In this document: positions 6,012-9,288 of the stretch, piece by piece
Numbering within the stretch: position 1 is the first letter of the stretch
Layout of the letters: each line of letters starts with the position of its first letter
Program-made: the position numbers and the translations under genes
Source: an uncultured Collinsella sp.
GTDB lineage: Bacteria > Actinomycetota > Coriobacteriia > Coriobacteriales > Coriobacteriaceae
Reading direction: 5' to 3'
DNA length: 9,288 nt
NCBI GenBank assembly: GCA_902488525.1
Contig: CABTWP010000061.1
Coordinates: 1 to 9,288 of the forward strand
The notes under the pieces: generated by a model
Databases searched by the model: none
Told to the model about the DNA's origin: nothing
The model's input: the letters and a program-made list of their open reading frames with translations, nothing else

Positions 6012-6503
6012 TTACGCCGGCATGGCCCCGAACCCGTCCATCAAGAACAGCCTAAGAACCAGCTTGATGACATATCCCGGTTTGACTTCAGCCGCGTCAA
6101 AGACGTGGCGTTCGGCGAGCTCGCTGCAGTATGCATAGATGCCGCGGATAAGGTCCGCGCCCGAAAGCGTAAACATGTAGCCTGCGTCCGAAAGCGCATT
6201 GGGCGCGGCGGGCAACTTGGCCATGCGGCAAAAGGTCGACAGGTCTGGTGCCATGGCGTTCTGGTAGTCAAGGTGGCTGCCGTCTTCTTGTGCGGCGAGT
6301 TCCAGCTGGCGTACTCGATCCAGCGCCGCCGCTAACACAAAGCTCGGCGTAGGCGCATTGACGTCCTGAGTGGTCGCCACAAGCCTGCCTGCCGCCTGCG
6401 TGACAAGCCAAGCGACCTCGCGCTGGCAACGCACGGCCTTGCGCGTAACCGGCTTGAAGGACGAAGAAGAAATGCTCCCCCTAGGCGGATTCGAAGCAGC
6501 CAT
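6012..6503 (-). CDS. Hypothetical protein, 163 aa, family not recognised
   Basis: I do not recognise this protein. The first 20 residues are Ser/Pro/Lys-rich and probably disordered (PPRGSISSSSFKP). The rest looks alpha-helical: REVAWLVTQAAGRLVATT (28-45), FVLAAALDRVRQLELAAQE (55-73), a middle part with DLSTFCRMAKLPAAPNALSDAG, and a C-terminal part with ADLIRGIYAYCSELAERHVF and VIKLVLRLFLMDGFG. No signal peptide, clear membrane segment or metal motif is visible; a small cytoplasmic helical protein is the plain reading. The ATG at 6503 has GGAGGG 4 nt upstream, and a candidate -10 (TATACT) lies about 60 bp upstream. The coding call rests on the start site, length and convergent placement. Confidence 0.7.
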   Translation of the reverse strand: MAASNPPRGSISSSSFKPVTRKAVRCQREVAWLVTQAAGRLVATTQDVNAPTPSFVLAAALDRVRQLELAAQEDGSHLDYQNAMAPDLSTFCRMAKLPAAPNALSDAGYMFTLSGADLIRGIYAYCSELAERHVFDAAEVKPGYVIKLVLRLFLMDGFGAMPA

Positions 6504-6560
6504 AAGACCCTCCCATGAACAATCCGGCCCAACAAGCCCGGACGAAACACGTGCTACATC

Positions 6561-6566
6561 AGTATA
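6561..6566 (-). promoter_or_regulatory. Candidate -10 element of the 163-aa gene
   Basis: TATACT on the minus strand (AGTATA on plus) is identical to the -10 candidate of the M16 peptidase gene. It would start transcription about 50 nt before the ATG at 6503. No convincing -35 is found: TTGTAC occurs upstream but with a 20-nt spacer. Confidence 0.4.
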
Positions 6567-6718
6567 CAGGGAAGTGGGGTAGCGGGGTACAAGCGCGCCG
6601 GCGGCAAACCGAGAGCATCAACGATGTGCCGATCGCGGAATGAGATCTCGTAATAATTGACTCTCGGCCATATTATTGAGGGGCATGACTCGCGTTCGTA
6701 TGGTTGTAGGTGCTGGCG

Positions 6719-7801
6719 ATGAACGACATTGACCTTGCTGTTCCGTTGATGGATGGACCAAGCTATGACCGCGCCTGCAGTCTCGTGCCTTCCGAATACG
6801 TTGAGGCATGGGAGTGGTTTCTGGGTGAGGAGCAGCGCGGCGGCGTTTGGACCAGCCTTCCGCACCACACCAAGGAAGATAGCCCTCAGTATCAGTACCG
6901 TTTGAGAATTGGCCCGGACTTCTTTCCCGTAACGCGGGATTCAGGGATCTTCTGGCCGGGCCAGGATCGGGTGAAGCAAGATCCCAATAAGATCTTTGCG
7001 CTTTCGGTCCATAACTCTAAAAAGAGCTTCTACACCGATGTGCCTCCGCTCTATTTGGACGATGGCACGTGGGTCATTAAGTATTCGGTTCAAGCGCCAG
7101 GTACCGTTGGTTTTCGAGACCAGAATTACAACCGTAAAATGCTCAACTGCATGGAATGTGGCGTTCCAGTCGGAGTCATATTTGCAACCGAGGTGGGCTA
7201 TAAGGTGCTCGGCCTTGCGTTTGTTGAGCGGTTCGAGCCCGAAAACGGATGGTTTGTTCTACACGGTCCTGTTCATAAAGGCGGACCGGACCCTCGTTTT
7301 GCGCCCGACATGAGTTATCTGAAGCACATGCCCGTCGATATTGAGTTTGCCGGACAGGGTACGACCGACGACGAAAAGGTCCGCTATGCGTTAAGGCACG
7401 AGCGATTGGGGCAGCAATGGTTCCGCAAGCAGCTCGTTGCCGCCTATGATGGCCGTTGCGCGGTGTCGGACTGCGGCGTCAGCGAAGCTCTGGAGGCTGC
7501 ACATATCGAGAATTACTCGGGACCCAAATCGCAGGTTGCCAGCAACGGCATTCTGCTTCGGCGCGATCTTCATTCCCTATTTGATGCTCACCTGATTTCG
7601 TTTGAGCCTCTTTGCGGCGAATATCGGCTGTGCGGATCGTACCTGCTGGATAAGACCGACTACGTTTCCTTTGCGGGTGCGACGCTAAGGCAGCCGAATG
7701 AGCGTCAGTGGCGACCCAATACGGTGTTTCTTGAGGCCCATCGCATTGAGTTCGATCGCTCGGAAAAGAAGCGTGAAAAGGCGGGGCTTCTGCCGTATTA
7801 G
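6719..7801 (+). CDS. HNH endonuclease, candidate modified-DNA restriction enzyme
   Basis: Predicted nuclease of 360 aa. The C-terminal HNH_2-type domain (about 235-300) has C247 and C252 in RCAVSDCG, H262 in EAAHIENY, N276 in SNGILL and H285 in DLHSLFDAHL, so the HNH triad is intact. The N-terminal 220 residues are not a family I can name with certainty. The order GIFWPGQD (76-83), IKYSVQAPG (120-128), NRKMLNCMECGVPVGVI (138-154) and YKVLGLAFVERF...GWFVL (161-181) loosely follows the SRA/YDG pattern of McrA-like type IV enzymes; this is inference. The ATG at 6719 lies 8 nt after AGG; the in-frame GTG at 6710 overlaps that site. Base composition is lower in G+C than the peptidase (28 of 60 in 6961-7020), which hints at acquisition. 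No partner methylase is visible in the window. Confidence 0.85.
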   Translation: MNDIDLAVPLMDGPSYDRACSLVPSEYVEAWEWFLGEEQRGGVWTSLPHHTKEDSPQYQYRLRIGPDFFPVTRDSGIFWPGQDRVKQDPNKIFALSVHNSKKSFYTDVPPLYLDDGTWVIKYSVQAPGTVGFRDQNYNRKMLNCMECGVPVGVIFATEVGYKVLGLAFVERFEPENGWFVLHGPVHKGGPDPRFAPDMSYLKHMPVDIEFAGQGTTDDEKVRYALRHERLGQQWFRKQLVAAYDGRCAVSDCGVSEALEAAHIENYSGPKSQVASNGILLRRDLHSLFDAHLISFEPLCGEYRLCGSYLLDKTDYVSFAGATLRQPNERQWRPNTVFLEAHRIEFDRSEKKREKAGLLPY

Positions 7802-7923
7802 CGTATTTGGCTTTGGCATTCTTTGACGATCGTGTTGTTTGATCGGATCGCGTGGCGATGCAATCTCGCGCACGCCTGCCGGTGCATGCTCTTCCTGTTT
7901 TGTATAGCGAGAGGGGAGCGTGT

Positions 7924-8208
7924 ATGAGCTGGCGAGGCGATATTGCGATGGGGAAGTACGGAAAACTGCCGTGTGCCCTTATCGACAACAATATGTTTCC
8001 GAGCGTAGAGGTTGATTGCGGGTCGTTTGTCGTCACCTGCCCTTGCTGCGGCTCGCAAATACTGTGTCTCGACATTCGGTTCATCGATGCGCGTGACAGA
8101 CTCAGCGACGAAGTGAGAAAACAGACAGGCGTTCATATGCCGGTGTATCCGGAGAAATGCCCTGTTTGTGGCCTCGATATCGTGTATGACGCCGGCGACG
8201 AGGGATAG
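7924..8208 (+). CDS. Small zinc-ribbon protein, 94 aa
   Basis: I do not recognise a named family. The protein has two Cys knuckles, CPCCG (39-43) and CPVCG (79-83), spaced as in a zinc ribbon, so a structural zinc is likely. Between them lies a helical, charged stretch (DARDRLSDEVRKQTG). No signal peptide or membrane segment is seen. The ATG at 7924 follows a strong GAGGGGAG site by 5 nt; the frame extends upstream to a GTG at 7852 without such a site. It lies 122 bp after the HNH gene in the same direction and may share its transcript, though no clear promoter or terminator separates them. It could be an accessory or regulatory partner of the nuclease, but nothing proves this. Confidence 0.75.
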   Translation: MSWRGDIAMGKYGKLPCALIDNNMFPSVEVDCGSFVVTCPCCGSQILCLDIRFIDARDRLSDEVRKQTGVHMPVYPEKCPVCGLDIVYDAGDEG

Positions 8209-8246
8209 GTGATGCGGAGGAGCTGGCTGTGAAGGCATCTCCGTCC

Positions 8247-8933
8247 CTACAAATAAATCCCCTCACCGAGTTGCTTGTGGAACTCGGCGTGATGGTCGCG
8301 TGCCCAGGTAAAGAGTGCCTGGTCAAAGTCGGTGCGCGTGGCCGGGACGCCAAAGACGCCGGCAACTTCGACGCGTATAAACTCCAGTGCCGGCAGCTTG
8401 TTGATGGCAGTGAGGGCAAACGGGGACGAGGGCTCCTCGAACAGATAGCGGCTGCCTTGCAGCGCGTCGCAACTGGTGCACGTGTTGCCGAGCGACGGGG
8501 CTTTGGAGGCTCGCGCGCCTACGGGCTTGTAGCCGCAGCGCTTATGAAGGTAGTCGCGGATCTCGCCCGGTACGCAGCCAAGAGCGGGCACGATGGCGAG
8601 TGCGTTGGCGTTGGCCGTGTCGATGGCAATGTACCCGGCTTCGTTGGGCGCGTGCGCGATGGCGATGCTCTCGTCGTTATCGGTTCGATAGGGAATGCCG
8701 AAGGCCGCGACTGAGGTCTCTTTGTGACACTTCCAGCATTCGCGCTTGCCCAGTACTAGATATATATACGGCGCTGAGGGGTCGGATCGGTCAACACCGG
8801 GCAGCCACTCGGCAAAGGGCTCGGGGTTGACGCCGCTGGGTACATACCAGATCTTTTTGGTCCGGTCCCATTTGGCGCCCAGCGCCTTGGCTTCTTCTTT
8901 GTGCGAAAAGGGGACATCGAGCTCGGTGCGCAT
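8247..8933 (-). CDS. DUF5710-domain protein with split zinc ribbon
   Basis: The 228-aa protein begins with a clear DUF5710-type domain (about 2-44): LDVPFSHKEEAKALGAKWD followed by KKIWYVPSG. This domain is common at the ends of relaxases, primases and other DNA-handling proteins of mobile elements, but its function is not established. A likely zinc site follows, built from C66 and C69 (CWKC) and, about 80 residues later, C152 and C155 (CTSC); the insert between them holds IAIAHAPNEAGYIAIDTANANALAIVPAL. The last 60 residues have no motif I can name. The ATG at 8933 has AAGGAG 5 nt upstream. The frame is open to 9206, but that extension is low-complexity and lacks a site. It converges on the zinc-ribbon gene ending at 8208. 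Confidence 0.82.
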   Translation of the reverse strand: MRTELDVPFSHKEEAKALGAKWDRTKKIWYVPSGVNPEPFAEWLPGVDRSDPSAPYIYLVLGKRECWKCHKETSVAAFGIPYRTDNDESIAIAHAPNEAGYIAIDTANANALAIVPALGCVPGEIRDYLHKRCGYKPVGARASKAPSLGNTCTSCDALQGSRYLFEEPSSPFALTAINKLPALEFIRVEVAGVFGVPATRTDFDQALFTWARDHHAEFHKQLGEGIYL

Positions 8934-9029
8934 GGCGGCTCCTTGGTGCTGCAGGTGCAAGTGGCTCAAGGATACCGCAGGGCGCAGACATCGCGGCGTT
9001 TTGCTGAGAAGTTGCGGTGCGGATGGGTT

Positions 9030-9047
9030 CGAGACGTGTTGGTCTCG
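9030..9047. repeat. Short inverted repeat upstream of the DUF5710 gene
   Basis: CGAGAC (9030-9035), a 6-nt spacer and GTCTCG (9042-9047) form a perfect 6-bp inverted repeat about 100 bp upstream of the start at 8933. It may be an operator. The rest of 8934-9180 shows no gene and no convincing promoter. Confidence 0.3.
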
Positions 9048-9181
9048 GCCTCGGTGACTATTGGGGCGGTTTTGATTGACTGCGGAGTCAGCCGGGATAG
9101 GCACTTGGGTCGCTGACGCGGTTTTGTGTATGGGCAGGGTGGTTGCTTGGGCGGTTGGAGCTGCCAGCTGATTTGGCGACA

Positions 9182-9219
9182 TAAAACAAAACAGCCCAGA
9201 GGACATAGCCTCTGAGCTG
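9182..9219 (-). terminator. Intrinsic terminator of tRNA-Val
   Basis: On the minus strand, CAGCTCAGAGG and CCTCTGGGCTG pair over 11 bp (one G-U) around a 6-nt loop (plus arms 9192-9202 and 9209-9219). A T-rich tail of TTTTGTTTT follows. It begins 8 bp after the tRNA 3' end and is a textbook rho-independent terminator. Confidence 0.88.
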
Positions 9220-9227
9220 CGAACATT

Positions 9228-9288
9228 TGGTGGGCGTTAGAAGATTTGAACTTCTGACCTCTTCCGTGTCAGGGAAGCGCTCTCCCCC
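9228..9288 (-). tRNA. tRNA-Val(GAC), 5' end cut by the window
   Basis: Read on the minus strand, the anticodon arm is CTTCC-CTGACAC-GGAAG, giving anticodon GAC with T33 before it, so valine. The T arm is AGAAG-TTCAAAT-CTTCT. The acceptor 3' strand AACGCCC is followed by A and an encoded CCA. The 5' acceptor strand and part of the D arm lie beyond the window. Downstream is a strong terminator. tRNA 3' ends are common integration sites, but no duplicated 3' end is seen in this window. Confidence 0.93.

Noticed and set aside
6685..6732. 16-codon leader peptide overlapping the HNH start
   Set aside because: GAGGGG stands close to its ATG, but the peptide has no attenuator-like residue run and no paired terminator; chance is as likely.
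7823..7851. TTGACG as a -35 for the zinc-ribbon gene
   Set aside because: At 17-nt spacing the -10 would be GATCGC, which is a poor match.
8934..9206. N-terminal extension of the DUF5710 protein
   Set aside because: The extension is low-complexity with no ribosome binding site and would overlap the tRNA terminator; the DUF5710 domain begins right after the ATG at 8933.
9228..9288. Attachment-site duplication of the tRNA-Val 3' end
   Set aside because: I looked for another copy of the GTTCAAATCTTCT part in the window on both strands and saw none.

Overview
The window looks like a chromosomal segment of a high-GC, host-associated actinobacterium. The class Coriobacteriia, near Collinsella, is my best guess. 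This is inference from protein style, the G+C-rich core gene and the CCA-encoding tRNA; no database was used. The only clear housekeeping genes are a long M16-family metallopeptidase and a tRNA-Val at the right edge. The rest is accessory: a toxin-antitoxin pair, a DNA-binding/ATPase-type regulator with an elaborate repeat-filled upstream region, an HNH nuclease, and several small zinc-ribbon or orphan proteins.

Layout. 1-100: tandem 14-bp repeats and a perfect 19-bp hairpin, probably the hicAB terminator. 99-684 (minus): hicA then hicB, overlapping by 8 nt. 699-780: hicAB promoter, a leader palindrome, and two tandem 17-bp repeats carrying GAAC-N4-GTTC boxes on the -35 and near the -10. 781-816: terminator hairpin of the peptidase gene. 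831-3875 (minus): PreP-like M16C peptidase. 3876-4444: a 569-bp divergent intergenic region with a 23-bp inverted repeat (plus a third arm copy) and two 57-bp repeat blocks 165 bp apart, all built around the core ATGAGAG. 4445-5911 (plus): AlbA_2 / HATPase / winged-helix regulator. 6012-6503 (minus): orphan protein. 6719-7801 (plus): HNH endonuclease with a long N-terminal domain. 7924-8208 (plus): 94-aa zinc-ribbon protein. 8247-8933 (minus): DUF5710-type protein with a split zinc ribbon. 8934-9227 holds a short inverted repeat and the tRNA terminator, with no gene I can support. 9228-9288 (minus): tRNA-Val(GAC), cut by the window end.

How it fits together. The hicAB unit looks autonomous, with its own promoter, operators and terminator. 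The regulator at 4445 probably controls itself through the ATGAGAG repeats and may also influence the divergent peptidase promoter. The HNH nuclease, zinc-ribbon protein and DUF5710 protein between the regulator and the tRNA look like an accessory or defence-type cluster, but nothing in the sequence proves they work as one system. The strongest leads for something undescribed are the ATGAGAG operator region with its regulator, and the SOS-like boxes on the hicAB promoter.
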